Assembly (NCBI GenBank): GCA_964386865.1
Contig: CAYLUN010000003.1
Coordinates: 1 to 64,000 of the forward strand
Direction: 5' to 3'
DNA: 64,000 nucleotides
DNA from: CAYLUN01 sp964386865
Lineage (GTDB): Bacteria; Verrucomicrobiota; Kiritimatiellia; RFP12; UBA1067
Positions 8,122 to 15,817 of this stretch are shown here, in pieces (within the stretch, counting starts at the first letter, position 1; each line of letters begins with the position of its first letter). The notes beneath the pieces were generated by a model, which was given only the letters and a program-made list of their open reading frames with translations, was not told where the DNA came from and did no database searches. The translations under genes and the position numbers were made by a program.

Positions 8122-9789
8122 ATGGCAAGTCCTTCTGAACTTCTGCTGACTTCTGTCTTCGGGCCTTACGCCGTCGATGACGAGTATGGGACAAAAGAGA
8201 ATCTCATGGAACTCTTTCACAATCAGGTGACAAGAGAACAGGGGATTTTCTCCTATCGGTTTTGCCATTCCAGTTTCGGGCTCTATTTCTTGGCCGAAAA
8301 CATCGACATGCCGACCGTGGTTCTCGATTTCCCGACGCTGCCGCAGTTTATCGAGGAACTGAAAAAAGGGTATGCCTATGTCGGCATCAGTTACGTGATG
8401 CCCAATTTCAAAAAAGCGCAAAAGATGGCAGCCCTCATCCGCCAGTGCTCTCCGCAGAGCAAAATCATTCTCGGAGGTCACGGCGTTGCTGTCAGCGAAA
8501 CAGAAGCCGTCATTGAGCATGACTACCTGTGTCGCGGCGAGGGCGTCGCCTTTTTACGGCAACTGTTTGGCGAAGATCCGGCGAAACCGATCCGACACCC
8601 GTTCCTGTACAGTTCGCACAACAGGCGTGTGCTGGGCACGCCGTTGCCGGAGGGTTCCGGTATCCTCATTCCCGGGGTCGGCTGTGCCAACAAATGCAGG
8701 TTCTGCGCGACCTCCCATTTCTTCGGAGAGTATGTTACTTACCTGAAGACCGGAAAAGAAATGTTCGCTATATGTTGCGCCTATGAGGACAAACTCGGGG
8801 TCACCGACTTCGGCGTGATGGACGAGAACTTCCTGAAAGTGCCGCAGCGGGCGATGGAGTTGCTCGCGTGCATCGAACATTCAGGCCGGCAATTCACGTT
8901 CGGGATCTTCAGTTCCGCCGAAACGATCACAAGCCTTCCCAGCCTTGATCTGCTTGTCCGCCTGGGGATCACCTTTGTCTGGATGGGTGTCGAATCGACG
9001 CACGAGATTTATGAGAAGAACAAAGGGGTTGATTTCAAGCAACTGGTCGCTGAGCTTAGAAAGCGCGGCATCAGCGTCATGACCTCGGCGATCCTGTTTC
9101 TCGAAGAGCACACGAAAGACAATCTGTGGGCCGACGTTGATTTCGCCATCGGCTTGAACGCCGATTACGTTCAGTTTATGGAACTGGGGCCTCTGCCCGG
9201 GACCAAGCTGTATCGCGACTATGAGGAGCAGGGCAAATTGTGTACGACAGACGAAATGCCCTATGAAGAGCGCCACGGCCAAGACCGTATCTGGTTTAAG
9301 CATCCGGAATTCACCTGCGAGGACTCGGCAGACGTTCTCAGAAAGGCCTTTGAACGGGAGTACCACCGAAACGGCGCATCTTTCATCCGGGCCGTTCAAA
9401 CCGCGCTGATGGGATATGAGTACGCAGCCTGCAGCGACGATCCGCGCATCAAGGTACGGGCCGAAGGGTTTAAGACATTTCTTGATTCAACCCGAAGCTT
9501 CATTCTGGCGGCAGGTGTGTTTTCGCAGAACGAGGCGACCTCAAAGATGCTTGAAGCGGCTAAGCGTAAATACGATGAGCTTTTCTCGAAGCCTACGGTT
9601 AAGCAAAGAGCCTTGTCGGCTGTGGTCACGGCGCTTGCCTTCAAGGAATCGATCCGCATGAAGTTTTTCAGCGACGTCATTCAGCCGCCGCTGAAGCGTA
9701 CACACTATCGCTTCGCGACCGCTGAAGACAGGGTTGAGGACAGAAGGTTCTCAGCCGACTCGATAGGAAAACAGCAGGCGACAGCCTGA
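8122..9789 (+). CDS. B12-binding-domain radical SAM protein
   Basis: The 555-residue protein has an N-terminal cobalamin-binding-like region (about 60-150, containing GYAYVGISYVMPN and KIILGGHGV) and a radical SAM core with CANKCRFC, placing the [4Fe-4S] cysteines at 188, 192 and 195. The downstream GVMDENFL and the TSAILFLEEHT segment fit a TIM-barrel radical SAM fold. Such enzymes cleave S-adenosylmethionine to start radical chemistry, often methylation or ring formation; the substrate here is unknown. The gene is embedded between NifX-like sequences, suggesting a cofactor- or cluster-related job, but this is inference. Its start (8122) immediately follows the stop of the truncated NifX remnant, consistent with translational coupling. 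Confidence 0.85.
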   Translation: MASPSELLLTSVFGPYAVDDEYGTKENLMELFHNQVTREQGIFSYRFCHSSFGLYFLAENIDMPTVVLDFPTLPQFIEELKKGYAYVGISYVMPNFKKAQKMAALIRQCSPQSKIILGGHGVAVSETEAVIEHDYLCRGEGVAFLRQLFGEDPAKPIRHPFLYSSHNRRVLGTPLPEGSGILIPGVGCANKCRFCATSHFFGEYVTYLKTGKEMFAICCAYEDKLGVTDFGVMDENFLKVPQRAMELLACIEHSGRQFTFGIFSSAETITSLPSLDLLVRLGITFVWMGVESTHEIYEKNKGVDFKQLVAELRKRGISVMTSAILFLEEHTKDNLWADVDFAIGLNADYVQFMELGPLPGTKLYRDYEEQGKLCTTDEMPYEERHGQDRIWFKHPEFTCEDSADVLRKAFEREYHRNGASFIRAVQTALMGYEYAACSDDPRIKVRAEGFKTFLDSTRSFILAAGVFSQNEATSKMLEAAKRKYDELFSKPTVKQRALSAVVTALAFKESIRMKFFSDVIQPPLKRTHYRFATAEDRVEDRRFSADSIGKQQATA

Positions 9790-9804
9790 ACTGGAGGAGC
9801 AGAC

Positions 9805-10167
9805 ATGAAGATCGCATTTTCAACATCCGGGGCGGAACTCAACGCGCCTTTGGACAGCCGGTTCGGCCGGGCGGCGAAGTTTCTGGTCTATGACACGGAA
9901 ACGGCGTCGTTTGCCGTAATCGACAATCAGCAGAACCTGAACGCGGCGCAGGGCGCGGGCATCCAGTCCGCGCAGACGGTGGCTGCGGGCGGTGCTCAGG
10001 CGCTGGTGACGGGGCACTGCGGCCCCAAGGCCTTCCGCGTACTGGCGGCGGCGGGTGTCGCAATCTACACCTCGGATGCGCCAACCGTGGCAGCGGCGCT
10101 GGAGCTTTACCGCGAAGGCAAACTGAAGAAGAGCGAACAGGCAGACGTGGAAGGGCACTGGGCGTAG
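9805..10167 (+). CDS. NifX/ORP-like dinitrogenase Fe-Mo cofactor family protein
   Basis: This 120-residue protein spans a full NifX-type domain: MKIAFSTSGAELNAPLDSRFGRAAKFLVYD at the start, a central GAGIQSAQTVAAGGAQALVTGHCGPKAF and a C-terminal helix-strand unit (VAIYTSDAPTVAAALELYREGKL). The GHCGPKAF segment is typical of stand-alone family members from anaerobes. It probably binds a metal-sulfur cofactor in the cytoplasm. The start follows GGAGGAGCAGAC. The DUF89 gene begins nine bases after its stop and the ferredoxin ATPases follow, an arrangement seen in orange-protein-type clusters. Confidence 0.9.
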   Translation: MKIAFSTSGAELNAPLDSRFGRAAKFLVYDTETASFAVIDNQQNLNAAQGAGIQSAQTVAAGGAQALVTGHCGPKAFRVLAAAGVAIYTSDAPTVAAALELYREGKLKKSEQADVEGHWA

Positions 10168-10176
10168 GACCCACCC

Positions 10177-11055
10177 ATGAACACAAGTCTCGAATGCATG
10201 CCCTGTATCTTCCGTCAGACGCTCGACGCCGCGCGGCGCGTCTCAGACGATCCCGCGCTGACCGAGCGGGTCGTGCGCGAGGTCGCGGGTTGGGTTAGCA
10301 CGGCAGACCTGCATCAGCCGCCGCCGGTGATGGCGCAGCGGCTGCACCGTTTCCTGCGCGGGTTCACCGGCATCGCCGATCCGTACGCCAGCGCAAAGGC
10401 GCGGGACAACGCGCTCGCGCTGAGCCTGATGCCCGAGTTGCGCGAACGGCTGGCCGTTTCGGCGGATCCGCTGCTGCTGGCTGTACGGCTGGCCATCGCC
10501 GGCAATCTGATCGACCTCGGCCCCAAGCATGACTTGAGCGAGGACGAGATACGGCGTTCGATCCGGCAAGTCATGGATGAGCCTTTTTCAGGTGACTTGG
10601 AGACCTTCAGGCAAGCGGCGAACAATGCGCGGGAGATCCTGTATCTGGCGGATAATGCGGGCGAGATCGTGCTGGACCGGCTGCTGGTCGAGGCGCTGGG
10701 GCCTGCGCGGGTCACGGTGGCGGTGCGCGGAGCTCCCGTCATCAACGATGCGACGATCGACGACGCTCGGGCGGCTGGGCTGCCTGAGATCGTCCGGGTC
10801 ATCTCAAACGGTTCGGACGCGCCGGGCACCGTTTTGGAGGAGTGCGATGCGGAGTTCCGGAAACGGTTCTCTCAGGCAGACCTGGTGATCTCCAAGGGGC
10901 AGGGCAATTTCGAGACCTTGAGCGCCGCTCCGCGCGACGTCTGTTTTCTGTTCAAAGTCAAATGCCCAGTTATTTCGGCCAACGTGGGGCTTCCGCTGGG
11001 TACGCAGGCCCTGCTGTGGTCGCGGGCGGGTAAAGAGAGCAAAGGGGTATCATGA
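10177..11055 (+). CDS. DUF89/ARMT1-like protein (damage-control phosphatase family)
   Basis: The 292-residue protein matches DUF89 (AF1104-like): an N-terminal CMPC (Cys 7 and 10), a helical region, the conserved LADNAGEIVLD metal-binding segment, a PVINDATIDDA segment and a KGQGNFETL motif near the C-terminus. Members are metal-dependent phosphatases thought to remove damaged sugar phosphates or nucleotides. Prokaryotic members carrying the N-terminal CxxC are frequent beside ferredoxin-type MinD ATPases; their role there is unknown. The stop codon overlaps the next start (ATGA at 11052-11055), so it is translationally coupled to the first ATPase. Confidence 0.85.
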   Translation: MNTSLECMPCIFRQTLDAARRVSDDPALTERVVREVAGWVSTADLHQPPPVMAQRLHRFLRGFTGIADPYASAKARDNALALSLMPELRERLAVSADPLLLAVRLAIAGNLIDLGPKHDLSEDEIRRSIRQVMDEPFSGDLETFRQAANNAREILYLADNAGEIVLDRLLVEALGPARVTVAVRGAPVINDATIDDARAAGLPEIVRVISNGSDAPGTVLEECDAEFRKRFSQADLVISKGQGNFETLSAAPRDVCFLFKVKCPVISANVGLPLGTQALLWSRAGKESKGVS

Positions 11056-11924
11056 TCATCGCGGTGGCATCGGGCAAGGGCGGGACCGGCAAGACGACGG
11101 TAGCCGTGAATCTGGCACGCGTGCGCGGCGCGGGCGTGCGGCTGCTGGACTGTGACGTGGAAGAGCCGAACGCGCACCTGTTTCTTAAGGGCGAATTGTG
11201 CGGCGAACCGGAGACGGTCTCGATTCCCGTGCCGGAGGTGGACGAGGCGCTATGTGACGGCTGCGGCGAGTGCAGCCGGTTCTGCGCGTACAAGGCACTG
11301 GCCGTAATCGCGAAACGGTTGCTGGTCTTTACTGAGATGTGCCACGGCTGCGGTGGCTGCAGACGGGTCTGCCCCAAGGGAGCGATCCGCGAGGTGCCTA
11401 AGCGCATCGGCGTGGTCGAGACGCTGCGGTCCGGGGATATCACACTGATTCAGGGGCGGCTTGACGTGGGCGTGGCTATGGCACCACCGCTGATTCGCGC
11501 CGTGAAAGTGAAGATCCCGAAGGAAGGGGACGCGATCCTGGATGCGCCGCCCGGCACCTCCTGTCCAGTGATCGCCACCTTGCGCGAGACCGACTATGTG
11601 GTGCTGGTGACTGAGCCGACGCCGTTCGGGCTGAACGATCTGAAACTGGCGGTGGCGGTGGTGCGCGAACTTCGTCTGCCGTTCGGCGTGGTTGTCAACC
11701 GTGCCGGCAGCGGGGATGACCGCGTGCAGGAGTACTGCCGTGACGAATGGATTCCGGTGCTGGCCGAAATCCCGGACGACCGCCGCATCGCCGAGGCATA
11801 TTCGCGGGGCGAGTTGGCCGTCGACGCGCTGCCGGAGTACCGTGAATTGTTTCAGTCGCTTTTCAACAAGATTGAGGGACATGACATGGCCGCACCGAAC
11901 GGGTACAAGCAGGTGTTCGCATGA
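11052..11924 (+). CDS. MinD-superfamily P-loop ATPase with inserted 2x[4Fe-4S] ferredoxin domain (first copy)
   Basis: The 290-residue protein has a deviant Walker A (SGKGGTGKTT, residues 7-16), then an inserted ferredoxin domain with CxxCxxCxxxC sets at 68/71/74/78 and 97/100/103/107, then the Walker B-like AILDAPPGTSCP and the C-terminal MinD fold (VVLVTEPTPFGLNDL). Such proteins occur as pairs in the orange-protein complex of Desulfovibrio, where they are proposed to work with Mrp and ORP in cluster delivery and cell division. It overlaps the DUF89 gene by four bases. A homologue (12941-13816) follows after one radical SAM gene, so the two may form a heterodimer. Confidence 0.9.
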   Translation: MIIAVASGKGGTGKTTVAVNLARVRGAGVRLLDCDVEEPNAHLFLKGELCGEPETVSIPVPEVDEALCDGCGECSRFCAYKALAVIAKRLLVFTEMCHGCGGCRRVCPKGAIREVPKRIGVVETLRSGDITLIQGRLDVGVAMAPPLIRAVKVKIPKEGDAILDAPPGTSCPVIATLRETDYVVLVTEPTPFGLNDLKLAVAVVRELRLPFGVVVNRAGSGDDRVQEYCRDEWIPVLAEIPDDRRIAEAYSRGELAVDALPEYRELFQSLFNKIEGHDMAAPNGYKQVFA

Positions 11925-11940
11925 AGGTCAGGAACGAAGT

Positions 11941-12936
11941 ATGGCCGTTCTAGGTGCCAAGCGACGGTCGGATATTATGAGTGCAGAATCCTATACCTAC
12001 CTTTACGGGCCGGTACCGTCCCGGCGGCTGGGACGGTCGCTCGGCGTCGACCTCGTGCCGTTCAAGACCTGCACCTACGACTGCGTGTATTGTCAGTTGG
12101 GACGGACCACGAACAAGACCCTCGATCGCAAGGAGTATATCAGCGGCGATATGATCCTATCGGAGCTGAAACGCAAACTCGCGGATCGGGATAGGCCGGA
12201 CTATATCACGCTCGCGGGTTCCGGGGAGCCGACGCTGAATTCCGGAATCGGCAACATCATCAGGGGAATCAAAGGCAGGACGGATATCCCCGTTGCCGTG
12301 TTGACTAACGGCTCGCTTCTGTGGTTGGATGCGGTGCAGGACGCGCTCATGGCGGCGGATCTTGTTATTCCTTCGCTGGATGCCGGTGACAACGTCCTGT
12401 ATCAATACGTCAACCGTCCGCACGGAGGCATCTCCTTTGAACAGCTGGCCTATGGCCTGGCCGCGTTCACCAAGCGTTTTCCGGGTGAAGTCTGGCTAGA
12501 GGTGCTCCTGCTCGCGGGAGTCACCGGCCTTTCAGTTGAAGCGAATAAAATCGCGGCGATCGCCAACCGCTTAGGCGTCGCTCGGATTCAGTTGAACACC
12601 GCTGCATGGCCGCCGGCGGAGGAGTTCGCCATCGCGCTTTCTTCCGAGCAACTGCTTGTGCTTAAAGGTTTGTTTCACGGACAAGTGGATGTCATCAGCG
12701 AGAACATTCGGGAAGTCACAGAAGATGCGGCTCCGGGCCACGCCAGTGACGCGGACATTCTCGCCTTACTGAACAGGCGTCCATGCACGGTTGAAGGGAT
12801 CGCAAACGGGTTGGCGCTCCATCCCAACCATGTGTTGAAAAGGGTTCTGTCTCTGAGGCAACGGCATGCGGTCAAGGCCGTACGCAAGGACAATACCCTT
12901 TTTTATGAGAGTTGTCGGAACGAAGAAGAAAACTAA
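11941..12936 (+). CDS. radical SAM protein with C-terminal winged-helix-like region
   Basis: The 331-residue protein carries the motif YGPVPSRRLGRSLGVD followed by CTYDCVYC (Cys 44, 48, 51), then GSGEPTLN and LTNGSLL, all typical of a compact radical SAM family abundant in archaea and anaerobic bacteria. The last 65 residues (ADILALLNRRPCTVEGIANGLALHPNHVLKRVLSL) resemble a helix-turn-helix. Substrate and product are unknown. Start 11941 has AGGA seven bases upstream; ATG 11977 is a possible alternative that keeps all conserved residues. It sits between the two ferredoxin-MinD ATPases and four bases before the second, so it is very likely part of the same complex or pathway. Confidence 0.85.
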   Translation: MAVLGAKRRSDIMSAESYTYLYGPVPSRRLGRSLGVDLVPFKTCTYDCVYCQLGRTTNKTLDRKEYISGDMILSELKRKLADRDRPDYITLAGSGEPTLNSGIGNIIRGIKGRTDIPVAVLTNGSLLWLDAVQDALMAADLVIPSLDAGDNVLYQYVNRPHGGISFEQLAYGLAAFTKRFPGEVWLEVLLLAGVTGLSVEANKIAAIANRLGVARIQLNTAAWPPAEEFAIALSSEQLLVLKGLFHGQVDVISENIREVTEDAAPGHASDADILALLNRRPCTVEGIANGLALHPNHVLKRVLSLRQRHAVKAVRKDNTLFYESCRNEEEN

Positions 12937-12940
12937 CGGT

Positions 12941-13816
12941 ATGGAAACGAAACTTCAGGAACTGGTGATCATCAGCGGCAAGGGCGGTACGGGCAAGACG
13001 AGCGTGGCGGCATCGTTTGCCGTGCTGGCCGCCGGGCGTGCGGTCATCGCTGATTGTGATGTGGACGCAGCCGACATGCATCTTGTACTCGCGCCGAAGA
13101 TGATCGAAAGCACGGATTTCAAGAGCGGGCATGAGGCGGTGCTCCGGCGCGAGCAATGCGTCGGCTGCGGGCTGTGTGCGGAACTGTGCCGGTTCGGCGC
13201 TGTCAAACTTATCCCGGACAACGCGTACCGGATCGATTCCGTGGCGTGCGAAAAGTGTGGCGTGTGCGTGCGATTCTGTCCGGCGGGCGCGATCGCGTTT
13301 CCCGAACGGCTCTGCGGCGAGTGGATGGTCTCCGAGACACGCTGCGGCACGATGGTGCATGCCTGTCTTGGCGTGGCGGCCGAGAATTCCGGCAAGCTGG
13401 TCTCCCTCGTGCGGCGCGAGGCGCGGCGGATCGCCGGCGAGAAGGGGCTGCCGCTGATCATCACGGACGGGCCGCCCGGCATCGGGTGTCCGGTGATCGC
13501 CTCAATGACCGGCGCGTCGCACGTGTTGGTGGTGACTGAGCCGACCGTGTCGGGCGAGCACGATCTGGAGCGCGTGCTCTCCCTGACGCGGCACTTCGAG
13601 ATTCCGACAGCGATATGCGTAAACAAATGGGACATCAACCGGGAGATGACTGAGCGGATTGAGAAAAAGTGTGATGTGGGCGGGGCGCTAGTTGCCGGGC
13701 GCATCCGGTATGACCGCATGGTGACGGCGGCGCAGATTCAGGCGAAGGCGGTCGTGGAGAACGACGCGCCGTCTGCAGCGGATATCAGGCGCGTATGGGA
13801 AACGTTGGGATTCTGA
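12941..13816 (+). CDS. MinD-superfamily P-loop ATPase with inserted ferredoxin domain (second copy)
   Basis: This 291-residue paralogue of the 11052 gene has Walker A SGKGGTGKTS (12-21), ferredoxin cysteines at 73/76/79/83 and 103/106/109/113, the ITDGPPGIGCP Walker B region and a MinD-type C-terminus (VVTEPTVSGEHDLERVL). The pair mirrors the two ATPases of orange-protein operons. The ATG at 12941 lies four bases after the preceding stop; an in-frame start at 12866 lies inside the radical SAM gene and is rejected. A further NifX-like gene follows 30 bases downstream. Confidence 0.9.
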   Translation: METKLQELVIISGKGGTGKTSVAASFAVLAAGRAVIADCDVDAADMHLVLAPKMIESTDFKSGHEAVLRREQCVGCGLCAELCRFGAVKLIPDNAYRIDSVACEKCGVCVRFCPAGAIAFPERLCGEWMVSETRCGTMVHACLGVAAENSGKLVSLVRREARRIAGEKGLPLIITDGPPGIGCPVIASMTGASHVLVVTEPTVSGEHDLERVLSLTRHFEIPTAICVNKWDINREMTERIEKKCDVGGALVAGRIRYDRMVTAAQIQAKAVVENDAPSAADIRRVWETLGF

Positions 13817-13846
13817 AATTGAAAATTCGAAACAAGGAGAAGACGA

Positions 13847-14203
13847 ATGAGTAACACGATGAAAATCAAGATCGCGATCCCTCTGGCAGAGGGCAGATTG
13901 TGCATGCACTTCGGGCACTGCGAGACGTTCGCGCTGATCGATGTGGATCTGGTGCAGCGGAAGATTCTCGGGCGCAAAGATCTCGTACCGCCGCCGCATG
14001 AGCCGGGCGTGCTGCCTCGCTGGCTGGCGGAACAGGGCGCTGAGCAGATCCTGGCGGGCGGCATGGGCCAGCGCGCGCAGGGGCTCTTCATGGAGCAAAA
14101 CATCAAGGTGACGGTGGGTTTGCCTGCGGAGACGCCGGAGGCGCTGATCGGGCACTATTTGGCGGGCACACTGCAGGCGGGTGCGAATGTCTGCGACCAC
14201 TAA
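13847..14203 (+). CDS. NifX/ORP-like dinitrogenase Fe-Mo cofactor family protein
   Basis: This 118-residue protein has KIKIAIPLAEGRLCMHFGHCETFALIDVD at its N-terminus, a central GAEQILAGGMGQRAQGLFMEQNIKV and a C-terminal helix ending NVCDH. The MHFGHCE element with two histidines and a cysteine is a typical ligand set for family members in ferredoxin-ATPase operons. The start is preceded by AAGGAGAAGACGA. The downstream hotdog thioesterase start (14187) lies inside the end of this gene, so the two are probably translated together. It is the third intact NifX-like gene of the cluster, which suggests different cofactors or different assembly steps. Confidence 0.9.
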   Translation: MSNTMKIKIAIPLAEGRLCMHFGHCETFALIDVDLVQRKILGRKDLVPPPHEPGVLPRWLAEQGAEQILAGGMGQRAQGLFMEQNIKVTVGLPAETPEALIGHYLAGTLQAGANVCDH

Positions 14204-14675
14204 GAGCATCGGGCACGGAATCGGCCAGCACCACGGCCACCGGGCGTGTCTCCTGTGCGGCGACAAGAACCCGTGGTCGCTGGGGCTGGCGTTTGAGCCG
14301 AACGGCGACGGCGACGGCGGCGTGCGCACTGCGCTGGAACCGGATGAGCGGTTGCAAGGGTATGACGGGATGCTCCACGGCGGCGTCGCGGCGGCGTTGC
14401 TCGACTCGGCCATGACGCATTGCCTCTTCCACCGGGGCATACGGGCGGTGACCGCCGATTTGCGCGTGCGCTATCCGCATCCGGTGCCGATGGGCATTCG
14501 AATCGGTCTGCGGGCGTGGGTGACAGAGTCTCACGCGCCGCTCTTTCGGCTGAAGGCGGAATTGACTGACCGGGATCATCGCGTTTTGGTCTGGGCGCAG
14601 GCCACGTTCTGCGAAGTGTCGGCGGACGGTGCGGTGCCCGGTTCGGGAATGGCGGGGAAGACTGGAGAAAAGTGA
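14187..14675 (+). CDS. PaaI/hotdog-fold thioesterase
   Basis: The 162-residue product has the hotdog thioesterase pattern: HRACLLCGDKNPWSLGLAF at the start, LQGYDGMLHGGVAAALLDSAMTH in the centre (the HGG loop and helix contain the usual catalytic region), and a C-terminal strand pair (RVLVWAQATFCEV). It should hydrolyse acyl-CoA or a similar thioester. The CLLCG pair of cysteines is often seen in this subfamily. A GTG at 14181 could add two residues. The gene overlaps the end of the NifX-like gene and its stop is one base before the NifU-like start. Why a thioesterase is in this operon is unknown. Confidence 0.8.
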   Translation: MSATTKSIGHGIGQHHGHRACLLCGDKNPWSLGLAFEPNGDGDGGVRTALEPDERLQGYDGMLHGGVAAALLDSAMTHCLFHRGIRAVTADLRVRYPHPVPMGIRIGLRAWVTESHAPLFRLKAELTDRDHRVLVWAQATFCEVSADGAVPGSGMAGKTGEK

Positions 14676-14676
14676 G

Positions 14677-15051
14677 ATGAAAACGTGCGGATGCGAAACG
14701 GGGACGGCGCAACCTGAAGCGGCCGATCCTTTCTTCGGGCGGATGAATGATCCGACGGCTTCGGCTACGATCACCGGGCCGAGCGGTGACACCATGGAGG
14801 TTTACCTCGTGGTGCGGGACGATATCATCCAAGAGATCAAGTACCATACTGACGGGTGCGGTAACACACGGTCTTGCGGCCACGCCATCGCCCGGCGGGC
14901 CTTGGGCCGGAGTGTGACGGACGCGCTCTCGATCAGCGCGGGCGAACTGATCCGCTCAGGCGAGTGTCGTCCGGCAGAAGGTCGCCATTGCTCCATTCTG
15001 GCGGTCAGCACACTGTACCGGGCGGTTGCCGATTACCTGCTTGAACTTTAA
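14677..15051 (+). CDS. NifU/IscU-like iron-sulfur scaffold with substituted first cysteine
   Basis: The 124-residue protein fits the NifU N-terminal/IscU fold: GPSGDTMEVYLVV, TDGCGNTRSCGHAIA and GRHCSILAVSTLYRAV. The second and third IscU cysteine positions are present (Cys61 and Cys105). The first, normally the Cys of a CGD motif, is Ser36 in GPSGD. Extra cysteines occur at positions 4, 6, 67 and 97. Canonical IscU needs three cysteines and an Asp to build [2Fe-2S]/[4Fe-4S] clusters, so this protein may hold a different cluster or act as a carrier. The start overlaps closely with the thioesterase stop; PanD follows eight bases after its own stop. Confidence 0.8.
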   Translation: MKTCGCETGTAQPEAADPFFGRMNDPTASATITGPSGDTMEVYLVVRDDIIQEIKYHTDGCGNTRSCGHAIARRALGRSVTDALSISAGELIRSGECRPAEGRHCSILAVSTLYRAVADYLLEL

Positions 15052-15059
15052 GGAGCCTT

Positions 15060-15446
15060 ATGCAACGCGTGATGCTGAAAGCGAAAATCCACCGCGCCAC
15101 ACTGACGGCGACGGAACTTCATTACGAGGGCAGTGTCACCGTGGACTGGCTGTTGCTGGAGCAGGCCGACATCCTGCCCGGCGAACAGGTGCATGTGCTC
15201 AACGTCAACAACGGAGAGCGAATCGTGACCTACGCGATTGAAGCGCCTGCGGGTTCCTGCACGGTCAGTTTGCGCGGGGCAGCGGCGCGAACGGGCCAGG
15301 TCGGGGACACGCTGATTATTCTGACCTATGCTGTTGTGCCGGAGGCGGAGCGTGCGGCTTTTATGAGCCAGACCGTTTATGTCGACGCGCACAACCGCCG
15401 TGAGGTTTTGCAGCGGCCGCAGCCTGTTCTTGAAGGGGAGGGTTGA
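15060..15446 (+). CDS. panD: aspartate 1-decarboxylase
   Basis: The 128-residue protein aligns along its length with PanD, the pyruvoyl enzyme that makes beta-alanine from L-aspartate for pantothenate/CoA synthesis. The self-cleavage site is Gly24-Ser25 in HYEGSVTVD, where Ser25 would become the pyruvoyl group. Lys9, Tyr58-like and the NGER motif (NVNNGERIVTYAIEAPAG) are in place. The start follows AAGGAGCC. No panB, panC or panE is near, and the neighbours are a NifU-like scaffold and a CoA-binding protein; the CoA theme may be meaningful or the gene may simply be carried in a long operon. Confidence 0.93.
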   Translation: MQRVMLKAKIHRATLTATELHYEGSVTVDWLLLEQADILPGEQVHVLNVNNGERIVTYAIEAPAGSCTVSLRGAAARTGQVGDTLIILTYAVVPEAERAAFMSQTVYVDAHNRREVLQRPQPVLEGEG

Positions 15447-15447
15447 C

Positions 15448-15807
15448 ATGAATGTGGCGGTGGTCGGTGCCAGCAATAACCCGGAGCGGTACATTCATCA
15501 GGCGGTTCTTTTGCTTCAGGAGAAAGGGCACACCCCGTACCCTGTGCATCCGTCGCTCAACGAGGTCGCAGCTTTAGCGGTGTATGACACGGTTCATGCC
15601 ATTCCGTCCAGGATTGATACGGTGATCGTCTATGTTTCTGGCCGGAACCAAACGGCGCTTGCCGACGACCTTCTGAAAAGCGAAGTGCGCCGTGTGATCT
15701 TCAATCCGGGAGCGGAAAACCCGGAGTTGGAAGGGCGGCTTCGTGAGGCCAGCATGGAGGTGGTCGAGGCCTGCACGCTCGTTCTGCTGAAAACCGGTCA
15801 GTTCTAA
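15448..15807 (+). CDS. CoA-binding domain protein (YccU-like Rossmann fold)
   Basis: The 119-residue protein is a stand-alone CoA_binding domain: MNVAVVGASNNPERYIHQAVLLLQEKGHTPYPVHP at the N-terminus gives the GASxxxxR nucleotide-binding motif, followed by DTVIVYVSGRNQT and VIFNPGAENPEL. Small proteins of this type bind CoA or acyl-CoA and have no assigned reaction. The start at 15448 is one base after the PanD stop, with GGGGAGGG upstream. Placement directly after PanD suggests a common interest in CoA. Confidence 0.88.
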   Translation: MNVAVVGASNNPERYIHQAVLLLQEKGHTPYPVHPSLNEVAALAVYDTVHAIPSRIDTVIVYVSGRNQTALADDLLKSEVRRVIFNPGAENPELEGRLREASMEVVEACTLVLLKTGQF

Positions 15808-15817
15808 AGGGACGGTG

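Noticed and set aside
2700..14203. Nitrogen-fixation cluster suggested by NifX-like genes
   Set aside because: No nifH, nifD, nifK, nifB or nifE is present; the MinD-ferredoxin and Mrp partners fit orange-protein-type operons.
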